Positions 44,108 through 53,036 of a stretch of 64,000 bases of DNA are shown here, piece after piece. The first letter of the stretch is position 1; each line of letters begins with the position of its first letter. Below the pieces are notes generated by a model that was not told where the DNA came from, did not search any database, and saw only the letters and a program-made list of their open reading frames with translations. Both the position numbers and the translations under genes were made by a program. Origin of the DNA: Actinomycetota bacterium. Its GTDB lineage: Bacteria; Actinomycetota; Thermoleophilia; Gaiellales; Gaiellaceae. The stretch covers positions 1 to 64,000 of the forward strand of contig VAWW01000055.1 of NCBI GenBank assembly GCA_005884575.1, given 5' to 3'.

Positions 44108-44359
44108 TCAGTGAAAGCGCTGGGTCCGGCGGAGATAGTCCTCCACCGCCAGCAGGAAGGACCTGTCGGAGGCGATCTCCGTCAGTGTCCCCTTCGTCGC
44201 GTCGTCGAGCTCCTGGTCGTGGGCGAGCTCCGTCAGGAAGCTCCCGAGGCCTCCGTTCTGGGTCAGCGCCGCCATCTTCAGGAAGATCCGTCGGGCGTCG
44301 TCGTCCTGCGAGATCGCCTCGAGCGACTCGAGGTCCTGGAGCCAGCTTCCGAGCATCAC
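44108..44359 (-). CDS. Small hypothetical acidic protein
   Basis: An 83-residue protein, MMLGSWLQDLESLEAIS to YLRRTQRFH, rich in Leu, Asp and Glu and predicted mostly helical. No known domain is recognised. It is judged real because the composition is protein-like (unlike the antisense Arg-rich frames), a hairpin sits immediately after its stop, and the antisense frame has no family likeness. No promoter is obvious. It stands alone between tRNA-Ile and the BFN gene. Confidence 0.6.
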   Translation of the reverse strand: MMLGSWLQDLESLEAISQDDDARRIFLKMAALTQNGGLGSFLTELAHDQELDDATKGTLTEIASDRSFLLAVEDYLRRTQRFH

Positions 44360-44442
44360 ACTGGTGCAACGAACCCGCGCCCGCCCTGGTTACGGCCAGG
44401 TTTCGCACGAGAGGCCTGAGCTAACATCACGTTCAGAGCCGC

Positions 44443-44955
44443 ATGCAGGAGATGACGATTTACGGGGTCAGCTTCGACTTGGTCGGCAAGCAGCCGATCG
44501 TTCTGCTCAAGACCGCCGAGGGGAACAAGTTCCTGCCGATCTGGATCGGGCACCCGGAGGCGGCGGCGATCCTAATGAAGCTCCAGAGCCAGGCCCCGCC
44601 GCGGCCGATGACCCACGATCTCGTCACCGACATGCTCGAGCAGCTCGGCGCCCAGGTCATCCGGATCACCGTGACCGAGCTTCGCGAGAACACCTTCTAC
44701 GCGCAGATCACCGTCCAGCTCGACGGCACGGAGATCGACGTCGACTCGCGTCCGTCCGACGCAATCGCCCTGGCGATTCGGGCCGAGGCGCCGATCTTCG
44801 CCGCCGACCGGGTGATCGAGGAGTCCGCGATCGAGTTCGAGGGCGAGGAGGTGACCGAGGAGGAGATCGAGGAGAAGGTCACCGAGTTCAAGCAGTTCCT
44901 CGACGAGGTCACCCCGGACCAGTTCGCCGTCGAGGACGGCGAAGAGAACAACTAA
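44443..44955 (+). CDS. Bifunctional nuclease (BFN, DUF151) domain protein
   Basis: A 170-residue protein with the BFN/DUF151 domain: VLLKTAEGNKFLPIWIGHPEA, then MTHDLVTDMLEQLGAQV and VDSRPSDAIALAIRAEAPIF. Bacterial members are common in actinobacteria, but the activity is mostly inferred from a plant nuclease with DNase and RNase action. The C-terminal 40 residues are strongly acidic. A TAACAT box lies at 44422-44427. Its TAA overlaps the TAG of the convergent L,D-transpeptidase. Confidence 0.88.
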   Translation: MQEMTIYGVSFDLVGKQPIVLLKTAEGNKFLPIWIGHPEAAAILMKLQSQAPPRPMTHDLVTDMLEQLGAQVIRITVTELRENTFYAQITVQLDGTEIDVDSRPSDAIALAIRAEAPIFAADRVIEESAIEFEGEEVTEEEIEEKVTEFKQFLDEVTPDQFAVEDGEENN

Positions 44956-46265
44956 TAGACGTACACGCTCTCGTCGTACCCGTTCATCTCGTAGAGGCGG
45001 GGCGCGACCCACAGCGGGACGCGGACGCAGCCGTGCGACGCCGGATACGCCGGCACGGACGGGTAGCCGTGGATCGCGAAGCCGCGTAGGAAGTACGTCG
45101 GGTAGTACAGGACCCAGTCCCAGCCGGTGACGCGCCGGTAGACCTGCCAGCGCCCGAGCGGCGTGTTCCCGGTCGCGCCGGTGGAGACATGGACCACGAG
45201 GACGATCTTGCCGCGGCGCACCTCGAACAGCACCTGGCGCGCCTTGTCGATCTCGACGTGGTCTCCGCGGTAGCGCGCCGGCGGTGTCGTTCCGATCGCG
45301 ATCCGCCGCCAGAGCGCGAGGTCGACACGGCCGGTGCGCGCAAGTCCGTGCACCTTCTGGAATGCGAGGACTGCCGAGTACGTGTCGTCGTCGAAGCGGC
45401 CGTCGATTCCACGGAGCGCGTAGTGCATCGCGGCGAGACGCTGCTCGAGCGCGCGGACGCTGAGTCCGATCGAGCCGAGTTGGAGGTTCGGCTCGACGAC
45501 GGTCGTCTCGGCGCGGGTCTGTGCGGCGACATAGCCGGCGGCGGGAACTGCCGCGATCTCGACGCGGTACGGGCTCGGCTCGCGCGTCGGGAGCGAGATG
45601 CGCAGCGGTGCCGGGCGACGCAGATCGGCGACGAGGCGGCCGGCGCGCCAGATCCGCACGCGGAGCCAGCCCGCGGCCGCCGGCCGCAGCGCGGCGGTCA
45701 GCGCCAGCGGGGTGCCGACTGCGCCCGAGCCCGCGAACGCCGCGGTCACCTCGGGGCGGATGCCGATCGCGATGGGCGGGGACGCCGCGAGCGTGGTGCG
45801 TGCGACGTAAGGACCCGACCGGCTCAGGTGTGCGAGGGCGATGCGAAAGGAGCCGTTGGAGCGGAGCCGGCCGACGGCGACCTCTCGGCTGCCGCTGTAC
45901 AGCGCGACGGGCGCACCGGCCGTCGCGGGCAAGGCGATCCCGTGCAGCGCGACCGGCTTCCCGAACGCTGCCCGGCGCGGCGCCACGAGCGTGACGCTCC
46001 CCGCGTCGACCTCCACCACCGCCGACTCGCCGGCGACCGTTGCGACGGTCGTCCAGCGTCCGGCGGCGTACGTGTGCTCGACGGTCGCGCCGTCGGCGCT
46101 CGTGCCGTCGCCGAAATCCCAGTGAGCCTCGGCGCCCGCCGTGAGCGTCGCGGCGAGCGGAGCTGCGCCCGAGGCCGGCGACGCGGTCACTGCGGGAGGC
46201 GCGGCGGTCGCGGTCGACGGGACCGCGAATGCGAGGGCGCAGCAGACGGTCAGCGCACGGCGCAC
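44952..46265 (-). CDS. Secreted L,D-transpeptidase with PKD-like and peptidoglycan-binding domains
   Basis: A 437-residue exported protein: signal peptide (MRRALTVCCALAFAVPSTATA), a PKD-type repeat (HWDFGDGTSADGATVEHTY), Ig-like sheets, a peptidoglycan-binding domain (LGSIGLSVRALEQRLAAMHY to LAFQKVHGL) and a C-terminal YkuD domain (about 320-437) with IHGYPSVPAYPASHGCVRVP, which contains the catalytic His and Cys. It should form 3-3 cross-links or attach proteins to peptidoglycan. It pairs functionally with the penicillin-binding protein at 49.5 kb. Confidence 0.88.
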   Translation of the reverse strand: MRRALTVCCALAFAVPSTATAAPPAVTASPASGAAPLAATLTAGAEAHWDFGDGTSADGATVEHTYAAGRWTTVATVAGESAVVEVDAGSVTLVAPRRAAFGKPVALHGIALPATAGAPVALYSGSREVAVGRLRSNGSFRIALAHLSRSGPYVARTTLAASPPIAIGIRPEVTAAFAGSGAVGTPLALTAALRPAAAGWLRVRIWRAGRLVADLRRPAPLRISLPTREPSPYRVEIAAVPAAGYVAAQTRAETTVVEPNLQLGSIGLSVRALEQRLAAMHYALRGIDGRFDDDTYSAVLAFQKVHGLARTGRVDLALWRRIAIGTTPPARYRGDHVEIDKARQVLFEVRRGKIVLVVHVSTGATGNTPLGRWQVYRRVTGWDWVLYYPTYFLRGFAIHGYPSVPAYPASHGCVRVPLWVAPRLYEMNGYDESVYVY

Positions 46266-46286
46266 CGGCTGGACTCTACGGATCGG

Positions 46287-46955
46287 TCAGGTCGTAACGG
46301 CCGCGACCAGGGCGATCGAGTTGAAGAGGGCGTGGACGATCATCCCCGGGATGACGCTGTCCGTCTTGGCGCGCAGCCAGGTCAGCAACATCCCGAACGC
46401 CGCCAGAACCGGCAGCGCCTCGACAAGGCCGTGCGCGAGCCCGAAGGCGATCCCGACGACGACGATCGCCAGCGGACGTCCGTACTGCTCGAGCAGCCCG
46501 TAGCCGACCCCCCGGAAGGTCAGCTCCTCGACGACCGGCGCGACGAGCGCCACGACGACGAAGTTCGCCGCGTACGCGCCGGCGTGGCTCGGCTCCCAGT
46601 GCGACGGCGTCAGTCCCTGCTCCTTGCCCGCGTTCAGGAACGGGGAAAGCGCGGCCGAGACGACGTAGACGCCGGCGATGGCAGCGAAGCCGTAGCCGAC
46701 CGCGCCGCGGATCGAGCGTGGCCGGCGAAGTGCGAAGAGCTCGTCGGTGTCGACCGCCGCGACCGCGTAGACGAACGCGAAGAAGAGCGCGTAGAAGATC
46801 AGGCCCGAGACGGCGCTCGAGTAGTGGTAGAGCGCGTCGCGCTCGTTGGCTGCGGAGCTCGAGCTGCCGCTGAAGCGGACGGCATAGTTCGCTGCCGCGA
46901 GCGCGCCGACGATCGCGGCCCACGCGGCGATCCGCCCGCGGCTCCAGCGCCTCAC
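46287..46955 (-). CDS. CPBP family intramembrane metalloprotease
   Basis: A 222-residue membrane protein with about six helices and the three CPBP (Abi) motifs: VVEELTFRGVGYG (EExxxR), IAFGLAHGLVE (FxxxH) and MIVHALFNSIA (HxxxN). Members cleave within membranes or process prenyl-modified and anchor proteins; the substrate here is unknown. The GTG at 46955 overlaps the stop of the upstream HAD gene by GTGA. Confidence 0.87.
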   Translation of the reverse strand: MRRWSRGRIAAWAAIVGALAAANYAVRFSGSSSSAANERDALYHYSSAVSGLIFYALFFAFVYAVAAVDTDELFALRRPRSIRGAVGYGFAAIAGVYVVSAALSPFLNAGKEQGLTPSHWEPSHAGAYAANFVVVALVAPVVEELTFRGVGYGLLEQYGRPLAIVVVGIAFGLAHGLVEALPVLAAFGMLLTWLRAKTDSVIPGMIVHALFNSIALVAAVTT

Positions 46956-47566
46956 GCGAGCTCCTGCACCGCGTCCGCAAGCGGAGCCGGCCGGAACTGC
47001 ATCCCGGCGGCACGGGCGCCTTCCTCGTCGGCGGGGCTGTCGCCGACGTGGAGCGCACGCTCCGGCGGCACGCCGAGCCGCTCGAGCGCGAGCCGAAAGA
47101 TCGCGGGATCGGGCTTCGGCGCCCCGGCCTCAGCTGAGGTGAAGACCGGCAGGTCGAGGCCGAGCCGCCGCAGATGGTCGTGGAGGCCGACGTCCCAGTT
47201 CGAGACGACGGCGGTCCGGACGCCCCGCTCGGACAGGGCGCGCGCCGCCTCGAGCGCTCCGGGGACGGGATCGAAGACGAGCGAGTCGATGTAGGCGGGC
47301 GCGAACTCGTCCGGGTCGAGCGCCGCACCGGCCGCGTCGAGGAAGACCTGCGCGCAGTCACGCCGCAAGAGCGCGAGCGTCGCCTCGTCGCGCCCCTCGT
47401 GCGAACGCGGAATGTAGTGCTCGGTCTCGATGCGGAACGCCTCCGCGACCTCTGCGGCGGTCCGCTCGACCCCTCGCGTTCGCAACGCTCGCACGAGCGT
47501 GGGCACCGGATCGCGGAGCGTCACGAGCGTTCCATAGGCGTCGATCGTGACGGCGTCGACGCTCAC
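46952..47566 (-). CDS. HAD-superfamily hydrolase
   Basis: A 204-residue HAD hydrolase with a helical cap. Motif I is TIDAYGTLVTL, motif II is AVVSNWD, motif III is GAPKPDP, and motif IV is LHVGDSPADEEGARAAGM. It resembles the REG-2-like or phosphoglycolate-phosphatase-like group; the substrate is not predictable. A minus-strand TATGAT box lies 9 bases before the GTG start at 47566. It is coupled to the CPBP protease gene. Confidence 0.84.
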   Translation of the reverse strand: MSVDAVTIDAYGTLVTLRDPVPTLVRALRTRGVERTAAEVAEAFRIETEHYIPRSHEGRDEATLALLRRDCAQVFLDAAGAALDPDEFAPAYIDSLVFDPVPGALEAARALSERGVRTAVVSNWDVGLHDHLRRLGLDLPVFTSAEAGAPKPDPAIFRLALERLGVPPERALHVGDSPADEEGARAAGMQFRPAPLADAVQELA

Positions 47567-47575
47567 GGCGCCGGA

Positions 47576-47585
47576 ATCATAGAGT
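47576..47585. promoter_or_regulatory. Overlapping divergent -10 boxes
   Basis: In the 26-bp gap, plus-strand TAGAGT (47580-47585) is 7 bases before the DUF2203 ATG, and minus-strand TATGAT (47581-47576) is 9 bases before the HAD GTG. The boxes share the central TA. TATGAT is a near-perfect -10. Both transcripts would be leaderless or almost so. Confidence 0.55.
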
Positions 47586-47592
47586 CCGTTCG

Positions 47593-47985
47593 ATGCACTA
47601 CTTCACGCCGGACGAGGCGAACGCGGCGCTCGAGCGTGTCCGCCCGCTGGCCGAGCAGATGGTCGAGCGTCGCCGCGCCATGCTCGCGGCGCAGGCGCGG
47701 GAGGAGGAGCTCGGCGCGCGTGTCGCGGGGAACGGCGGCGGCATCGATCCAGGCGAGCCGGCGCGAACGGAGGCGGTCGTCGAGGACGAGGCGCGCGCGA
47801 TCGCGCAGCTCGTCGACGAGATCCACGCACTCGGTGCGCAGGTCAAGGACATCGACACCGGGTTGCTCGACTTCCCGTCGCTGCGCGAGGGCGAGGAGGT
47901 CCTGCTCTGCTGGCGCGTCGGCGAGGACGACATCCGCTACTGGCACACGCTCGACGGCGGCTTCGCGGGAAGGCAGCCCCTCTGA
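47593..47985 (+). CDS. DUF2203 domain protein
   Basis: A 130-residue protein of the DUF2203 family: MHYFTPDEANAALERVRPL at the start, a central heptad-rich helix, QVKDIDTGLLDFPSLREG, and LCWRVGEDDIRYWH at the end. The family is widespread in Gram-positive and thermophilic bacteria with no assigned function. Its stop overlaps the probable CTG start of the next gene. Confidence 0.88.
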   Translation: MHYFTPDEANAALERVRPLAEQMVERRRAMLAAQAREEELGARVAGNGGGIDPGEPARTEAVVEDEARAIAQLVDEIHALGAQVKDIDTGLLDFPSLREGEEVLLCWRVGEDDIRYWHTLDGGFAGRQPL

Positions 47986-48725
47986 GCCTTCACGCCGGCG
48001 GCTTCGAGATCGTGCCGCTGCGGGACACGGAGGCCTCGTTCGGGACGATGCGCGAAGCCTTCGGCGTCGATTCGGACGAGCCCTGGGTGTTGCCGTTCCA
48101 CGCATACCTCGTCCGCGGTGCGCGACTGACGGCGATCGTGGACACGGGTGTCGGTCCGCTGCCGCGCGAGTTCCTCCCCGATGCCGAGGGCCATCTGCCC
48201 GGGCGGCTCGCCGCGGCCGGCGTGCGTCCGGAGGAGGTGGAGCTCGTCGTCCTCACGCATCTGCACGTCGACCATGTCGGCTGGAACACGCTCTTCGGCC
48301 GGGCGCGCATCGTCGCGAACCGCGTCGACCTCGAGTACTTCCGCGAGGCGCGCGGCGACCGCGAGTACTTCCGGCGCGAGGTGGCTGCCCTGGAGCTCGA
48401 TCTCGTCGAGGGCGAGGCCGAGATCGCGCCGGGTTTGCGGCTCGTTCCCGCGTACGGGCACACGCCCGGACACATGCGCGTCGAGGTCGGCGGGGGCGCG
48501 GCCCATCTGCTCGGCGACGTCGCCGTGCACGAGCTGCAGCTCGCCGATCCCGGGCTCGCGTACTCCGCGGAGGTCGACGCGTCGCGGGCCGCCGCACTGC
48601 GCGCCGAGCTCCTGCCCCGCCTCGCGGACGCCGGCGTACCGGTCGCGCTCGGCCACCTCTCGCCGGACGGGCTCGGGCGGATCCGCCGGGCCGGCGACGG
48701 CTTCGCCTGGGAGCCGCTGCGCTAA
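47982..48725 (+). CDS. MBL-fold metallo-hydrolase (probable CTG start)
   Basis: A 247-residue metallo-beta-lactamase-fold hydrolase with the zinc motif LTHLHVDHVGW (HxHxDH), a further ligand His in GHTPGHM and Asp in HLLGDVAVH. The first usual start (GTG 48012) cuts into the first beta strand, whereas CTG 47982 gives LSLHAGGFEIVPL, the expected start of the fold, and lies in a CTGA overlap with the DUF2203 stop. It resembles lactonase-like or quorum-quenching members, but the substrate is unknown. Confidence 0.83.
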   Translation: MSLHAGGFEIVPLRDTEASFGTMREAFGVDSDEPWVLPFHAYLVRGARLTAIVDTGVGPLPREFLPDAEGHLPGRLAAAGVRPEEVELVVLTHLHVDHVGWNTLFGRARIVANRVDLEYFREARGDREYFRREVAALELDLVEGEAEIAPGLRLVPAYGHTPGHMRVEVGGGAAHLLGDVAVHELQLADPGLAYSAEVDASRAAALRAELLPRLADAGVPVALGHLSPDGLGRIRRAGDGFAWEPLR

Positions 48726-48758
48726 GGAACGGGCTGCCGCCCGTCGAAACAGACGGGC

Positions 48759-49484
48759 ATGCCGTTCTGGCACCGACTCGTGATCGCGGCGGCCGTCTTC
48801 CTCGCGGTCTCGATCGTGGCGCGGATCATCGACTGGCGGCTCTCACAGAAGCAGCTCGCGCCCGAGGCCTCGACGCGCTATCGCGTCCTCCGCCGGAGCA
48901 TCACGACGGCGATCCTCGTCGTCGGCTTCTTCTCCGCGCTGCTCGTGATCCCGCAGGTGCGTGCGGTCGCCGGCGGGCTGCTCGCCTCGTCCGCGGTCCT
49001 CGGCGTGATCATCGGCTTCGCCTCCCAGAAGACGCTCGGGAACTTCGTCGCCGGGCTCCTGATCGCGATCACGCAGCCGCTGCGGCTCGGCGACCACGTC
49101 ACGGTCGACGGAACGGACGGGATCGTCGAGGAGATCGGCCTCACCTACACGTTCATCCGCACCCAGGACGACGCCCGGATCGTGATCCCGAACGAGAAGC
49201 TGGCCTCGGATACGATTCGCAACTCCACGATCCGCACCCGCGAGAAGGTCGCCGAGATCACCCTGCAAGTACCGCTTTCAACCGACCTCGGCCGCGTCGT
49301 CGACCGGCTCAGGGGACTCCTCGCCGACCGGCGCGACCCGGACGTTTTCGTCACGGGTCTGGACGGGAACGCGTCGATAGTCATGCGCGCCCGTGTCGAG
49401 GACGAGGACGAGGCCCTGCGGCTCGAGCGCGAGCTGCGGCTGCGCGCGCACGCCGTCCTGCGCGCCGAAGGCGTCTACGCATGA
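48759..49484 (+). CDS. Small-conductance mechanosensitive channel (MscS family)
   Basis: A 241-residue MscS-type channel with two or three N-terminal helices, the pore-lining helix ASSAVLGVIIGFASQKTLGN and the beta domain (PLRLGDHVTVDGTDGIVEEIG, VIPNEKLASDTIRN). It opens on membrane tension to release solutes after hypo-osmotic shock, which fits the trehalose-making genes at 61-63 kb. Its stop overlaps the PBP start by ATGA. Confidence 0.92.
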   Translation: MPFWHRLVIAAAVFLAVSIVARIIDWRLSQKQLAPEASTRYRVLRRSITTAILVVGFFSALLVIPQVRAVAGGLLASSAVLGVIIGFASQKTLGNFVAGLLIAITQPLRLGDHVTVDGTDGIVEEIGLTYTFIRTQDDARIVIPNEKLASDTIRNSTIRTREKVAEITLQVPLSTDLGRVVDRLRGLLADRRDPDVFVTGLDGNASIVMRARVEDEDEALRLERELRLRAHAVLRAEGVYA

Positions 49485-51748
49485 CGCCGCCGCCCCGCGG
49501 GCCGAGACGCGCCTCCTCGGGACCCGACCCCTGGATCGCCGCCCGCCGCCGGAAGCGGCGCCGCGAGCGGATCAAGCATCGCCGGCACCGACGCGGAATC
49601 CTGATCGGGCTGTTCCTCCTCGTCCCGCTCACTCTGCTCGTGGCCGTCGGGATCGGCGGCACCGCGGCGTTCGGCGCGAGCTGCGACCTCAACTCGCTGC
49701 GGCCGGTCGGCATCGGGCAGAACTCGTTCGTCTACGCGGCCGACGGCTCGGTCCTCGGCGCAATCCCGGCAGAGCGGAACCGGACGCCGGTGTCCCGCAA
49801 GGAGATCAGCCCATGGATGCCGAAGGCGACGGTCGCGATCGAGGACCGCCGCTTCTACCAGCACGGGGCGATCGACTACCAGGGCACGCTGCGCGCGCTG
49901 ATCGCGGACATCCGCGCCGGCCACGCCGTGCAGGGCGGCTCGACGATCACGCAGCAGCTCGTGCGCAACCTCTACATCTCGCGCGAGAAAACGCTGCAGC
50001 GGAAGGTCAAGGAGGCCTGCCTCGCGATCAAGCTCTTCCGGCGCTGGTCGAAGAACAGGATCCTGACCGCGTACATGAACCAGGTCTACTACGGGAACCA
50101 CGCCTACGGGATCGAGGCCGCGGCCGAGACGTACTTTTCGCGGTCTGCGAAGGACCTGACGCTCGCGCAGTCCGCGATGCTCGCCGGACTTCCTCGCGCG
50201 CCGTCGGTCTATGACCCGTTCCATCGTCCCGTGGACGTCCTTCGCCGCCGGGACGACGTTCTGCGGGCGATGCTCGCCAACGGCGTGATCACCTCGACGC
50301 AGTTCATCGAGGTGCAGTCGGACCGCGAGCTGCACCTGGACCCCGGTCGCAGGTACACGCGGATCCGCGAGCCGTACTTCTTCACGTACGTCGAGGACGC
50401 GTTGCAGCAGCAGTACGGCTCGTCGACGGTCCGCTCGGGCGGCCTCAAGGTGTACACGACAATCGATCCACGGTTGCAGCGCGCCGCCCAGTCGGCCATC
50501 AAGCGCGTCCTGACCTACAGCTCCGATCCGTCCTCGGCAGTTGTCGCGATCGATCCGCGCAACGGAGCGATCCGTGCGATGACGGCCGTCACTCCGGGTC
50601 GCAAGGGAAACAAGTTCAACCTCGTCAGCCAGGCGCGCCGCCAGCCCGGGTCCACGTTCAAGGTCGTTGTGCTGACGACGGCGGTCTCGATGGGCATCAA
50701 CCCGAGTTCGACGTACTACCTCTCCGCGCCGCTGCACTACCAGCCCGATCCGACGTGCAACCCGAGCGACCCGAATTGCGCGTGGGACGTGCAGACGTAC
50801 GACCACAGCTATCTCGGCGCGACGTCGATCGAGAACGCAACCGTCCACTCCGACAACACCGTGTTCGCGCGGTTGATCCTCGACGTCGGCCCCGAGAGGG
50901 TTGTGAAGATGGCGTACAAGCTCGGCGTCCGCTCGTCGGCGCTCGACGCGGTGCCGTCTCTGACGCTCGGGTCGGTCGGCGTCTCGCCGCTGGAGATGGC
51001 CTCGGTGTACTCGACGCTCGCGGCCGGCGGCGTCTACTCCCGGCCGATGGCGATCACGAAGGTCGTCCTCCCGAACGGCAAGGTCGACGCCGACACCGGC
51101 TGGGGCAAGCCGCACCGCGAGCGCGTGATCTCCGACGGCGTCGCGTACACCGTGACGCAGGTGCTCGAGCAGAACATGCTCCACGGGACGGGCACCGGCG
51201 CCTACTTCGGCCGCACGTCGGCGGGCAAGACCGGAACGACCGACAACTATGCGGACGCGTGGTTCTGCGGCTATGTGCCGCAGCTCGAAGCGAGCGTGTG
51301 GATCGGCTATCCGAAGGCCGAGATCCCGATGCTGAGCGTCCACGGAATCGCCGTCTCCGGTCCGACGTTCCCGGCACAGATCTGGCACTACTTCATGGAG
51401 GCGGCGGTCGGCCACCAGGCGACGCTCGACTTCCCGTCGCCGTCGACGCAGCCGGTGTGGATCCCGTTCCGCGGCCAGTATCAGTACAGCGGCGCGTCCG
51501 GCTACACCTCGTCCTCGTCGAGTGCCCCGGCGGCCCCGGCGACGACCACTGGCGCCGCGACGACGAGCGCGCCGCCACCGCCGACCGTCGAGACGGTCGG
51601 GCCCGCGACGACGCAGCAGCCGGCGCCGGCACCGACGCCTGCTCCGACCCCGGTTCCGGAGCCGACACCGGCGCCGACGTCGAGTCCCACGCCGACGGTC
51701 GCGCCGCCGTCGCCGCAGAAGCCGGACGGCGGGTTCACGACACCGTAA
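49481..51748 (+). CDS. Class A penicillin-binding protein
   Basis: A 755-residue bifunctional peptidoglycan synthase: a basic cytoplasmic tail (RRRKRRRERIKHRRHRR), a membrane helix (about 40-62), a GT51 transglycosylase domain (VAIEDRRFYQHGAID, QGGSTITQQLVRNLY) and a transpeptidase domain with SxxK in QPGSTFK (about S391), SDN in VHSDNTVF and KTG in SAGKTGTTD (about 581). The last ~75 residues are Pro/Thr/Ala-rich and likely disordered outside the membrane. ATG 49481 overlaps the MscS stop. Its TAA abuts the kinase stop. Confidence 0.94.
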   Translation: MTPPPRGPRRASSGPDPWIAARRRKRRRERIKHRRHRRGILIGLFLLVPLTLLVAVGIGGTAAFGASCDLNSLRPVGIGQNSFVYAADGSVLGAIPAERNRTPVSRKEISPWMPKATVAIEDRRFYQHGAIDYQGTLRALIADIRAGHAVQGGSTITQQLVRNLYISREKTLQRKVKEACLAIKLFRRWSKNRILTAYMNQVYYGNHAYGIEAAAETYFSRSAKDLTLAQSAMLAGLPRAPSVYDPFHRPVDVLRRRDDVLRAMLANGVITSTQFIEVQSDRELHLDPGRRYTRIREPYFFTYVEDALQQQYGSSTVRSGGLKVYTTIDPRLQRAAQSAIKRVLTYSSDPSSAVVAIDPRNGAIRAMTAVTPGRKGNKFNLVSQARRQPGSTFKVVVLTTAVSMGINPSSTYYLSAPLHYQPDPTCNPSDPNCAWDVQTYDHSYLGATSIENATVHSDNTVFARLILDVGPERVVKMAYKLGVRSSALDAVPSLTLGSVGVSPLEMASVYSTLAAGGVYSRPMAITKVVLPNGKVDADTGWGKPHRERVISDGVAYTVTQVLEQNMLHGTGTGAYFGRTSAGKTGTTDNYADAWFCGYVPQLEASVWIGYPKAEIPMLSVHGIAVSGPTFPAQIWHYFMEAAVGHQATLDFPSPSTQPVWIPFRGQYQYSGASGYTSSSSSAPAAPATTTGAATTSAPPPPTVETVGPATTQQPAPAPTPAPTPVPEPTPAPTSSPTPTVAPPSPQKPDGGFTTP

Positions 51749-53014
51749 TTACGGCGTTGCCGTCGCCGTCGTGTCCGTGGTTGCCGGCGCGGTCGTCGGC
51801 GGCGGCTCTGTGGTCGCGGGTGGCGGCGCGGTCGTCGGCGGCGGCGCGACGGTCGTCGGAGGAGGCGCCGTGGTGGCGGGCGGACGCGTCGGTGTCTTCG
51901 CGCGCGTCGTCGCCGCCGCAGTCGTCGTCGGGGCCGGCGCGACGGGCGCCGCCGCAGTCGTGGTCAGCTTGGGGAGCGATCGGGTCGGAATCGCAGGCAG
52001 CGCGGTCGAGACGTTTGCGCCGCTGCTCGTGCCGTCGCTCCGGGTGACCGCGACCGCCGCCACGCCGCCCGCGGCGAGGAGCGCGAGGGTTCCGAGCGCG
52101 ATCGCGAGACGCCGGCGCGAGCGGCGACCGCCGCCGCCCCGTTGCGGCCGAAGGACCCGCGTGACCGCGGCCGTGTCCTGCGCGACGACGGCGGAGGTCG
52201 ACGCCGATGCGGTCGGCGGCGCGGGAGCCCCGAGCTCGGCGGTGAGCGCGCGTCCGTCGGGCGGACGCTCGGCGGGATCCTTCGCGAGCGAGGCCTGGGC
52301 GAGCGCGGCGAGCGCGGGCGGAGCGTGGCTCCGGAAGCGTTCGAGCGGCGGCGGCGGCTCGTTCCGATGCAGCGCGACGAGATCCATCGGCTGTTCGGCC
52401 TCGAACGGGAGCCGGCCGGTCAGCATCCGGAACAGCAGCACGCCGAACGAGTAGACGTCGCTCGCCGGACTCGCCGGCTGTCCACCTGCCTGCTCGGGCG
52501 AGATGTACGCGGCGGTGCCGAGCACCGTGCCCGCCTCCGTGAGCGTCCCGCCCTGGCCCAGCCGCGCGATCCCGAAGTCGGCGATCTTCGCTCGGCCCTC
52601 GGAGTCGAACAGCACGTTCGCGGGCTTGAGATCGCGATGCACGAGACCTCGCGCGTGCGCGTGCGCGAGACCGGCGGCGATCTCGGACGCGATGTGCGCG
52701 GCGTCGGCGTCCGGCAACGGCGTCCCCTCCTCGAGCCGGTCCTCGAGCGAGCCGCCGGGAAGGTACTCGAGCACCATGTACGGGCGTCCCTCGGCCTCGC
52801 CGTAGTCGTAGAGCTGCGTGATGTTTGGATGCGCGAGCGAAGCGGCGGCCCTGGCCTCGCGGTCGAAGCGCGCACGGTCGGCGTCGGGCGCGAGCAGCTT
52901 CAGCGCGACGCGTCGTCCTAGCTCGAGATCGTCGGCCGCCCAGACCTCCGACATGCCGCCCCGTCCGAGAAGCGCGACGAGCCGGTAGCGGCCGGCGATG
53001 GTCTCTTCCGCCAT
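51749..53014 (-). CDS. Transmembrane serine/threonine protein kinase (PknB-like)
   Basis: A 421-residue Hanks-type kinase. It has LGRGGMSEVWAADD (Gly loop), VALKLL (Lys), LVHRDLKPANVLF (catalytic Asp) and IADFGIARLG (DFG) with an activation loop ending YISPEQAGG. After a Gly/Arg linker there is one membrane helix (about 303-325). The extracellular part is a Thr/Pro-rich tail without PASTA repeats, so it does not sense muropeptides like PknB. Its location opposite a PBP suggests cell-wall control. The ATG start is 6 bases from TAACGT. Confidence 0.92.
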   Translation of the reverse strand: MAEETIAGRYRLVALLGRGGMSEVWAADDLELGRRVALKLLAPDADRARFDREARAAASLAHPNITQLYDYGEAEGRPYMVLEYLPGGSLEDRLEEGTPLPDADAAHIASEIAAGLAHAHARGLVHRDLKPANVLFDSEGRAKIADFGIARLGQGGTLTEAGTVLGTAAYISPEQAGGQPASPASDVYSFGVLLFRMLTGRLPFEAEQPMDLVALHRNEPPPPLERFRSHAPPALAALAQASLAKDPAERPPDGRALTAELGAPAPPTASASTSAVVAQDTAAVTRVLRPQRGGGGRRSRRRLAIALGTLALLAAGGVAAVAVTRSDGTSSGANVSTALPAIPTRSLPKLTTTAAAPVAPAPTTTAAATTRAKTPTRPPATTAPPPTTVAPPPTTAPPPATTEPPPTTAPATTDTTATATP

Positions 53015-53019
53015 GCCGG

Positions 53020-53026
53020 TACGTTA
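53020..53026. promoter_or_regulatory. Overlapping divergent -10 boxes
   Basis: Between the kinase ATG (53014) and moeA, minus-strand TAACGT (53026-53021) is 6 bases before the kinase start, and plus-strand TACGTT (53020-53025) is 11 bases before the first of two moeA GTG codons. The two boxes overlap by five base pairs. The divergent gap is only about 20 bp. Confidence 0.4.
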
Positions 53027-53036
53027 TGCGCCGATC

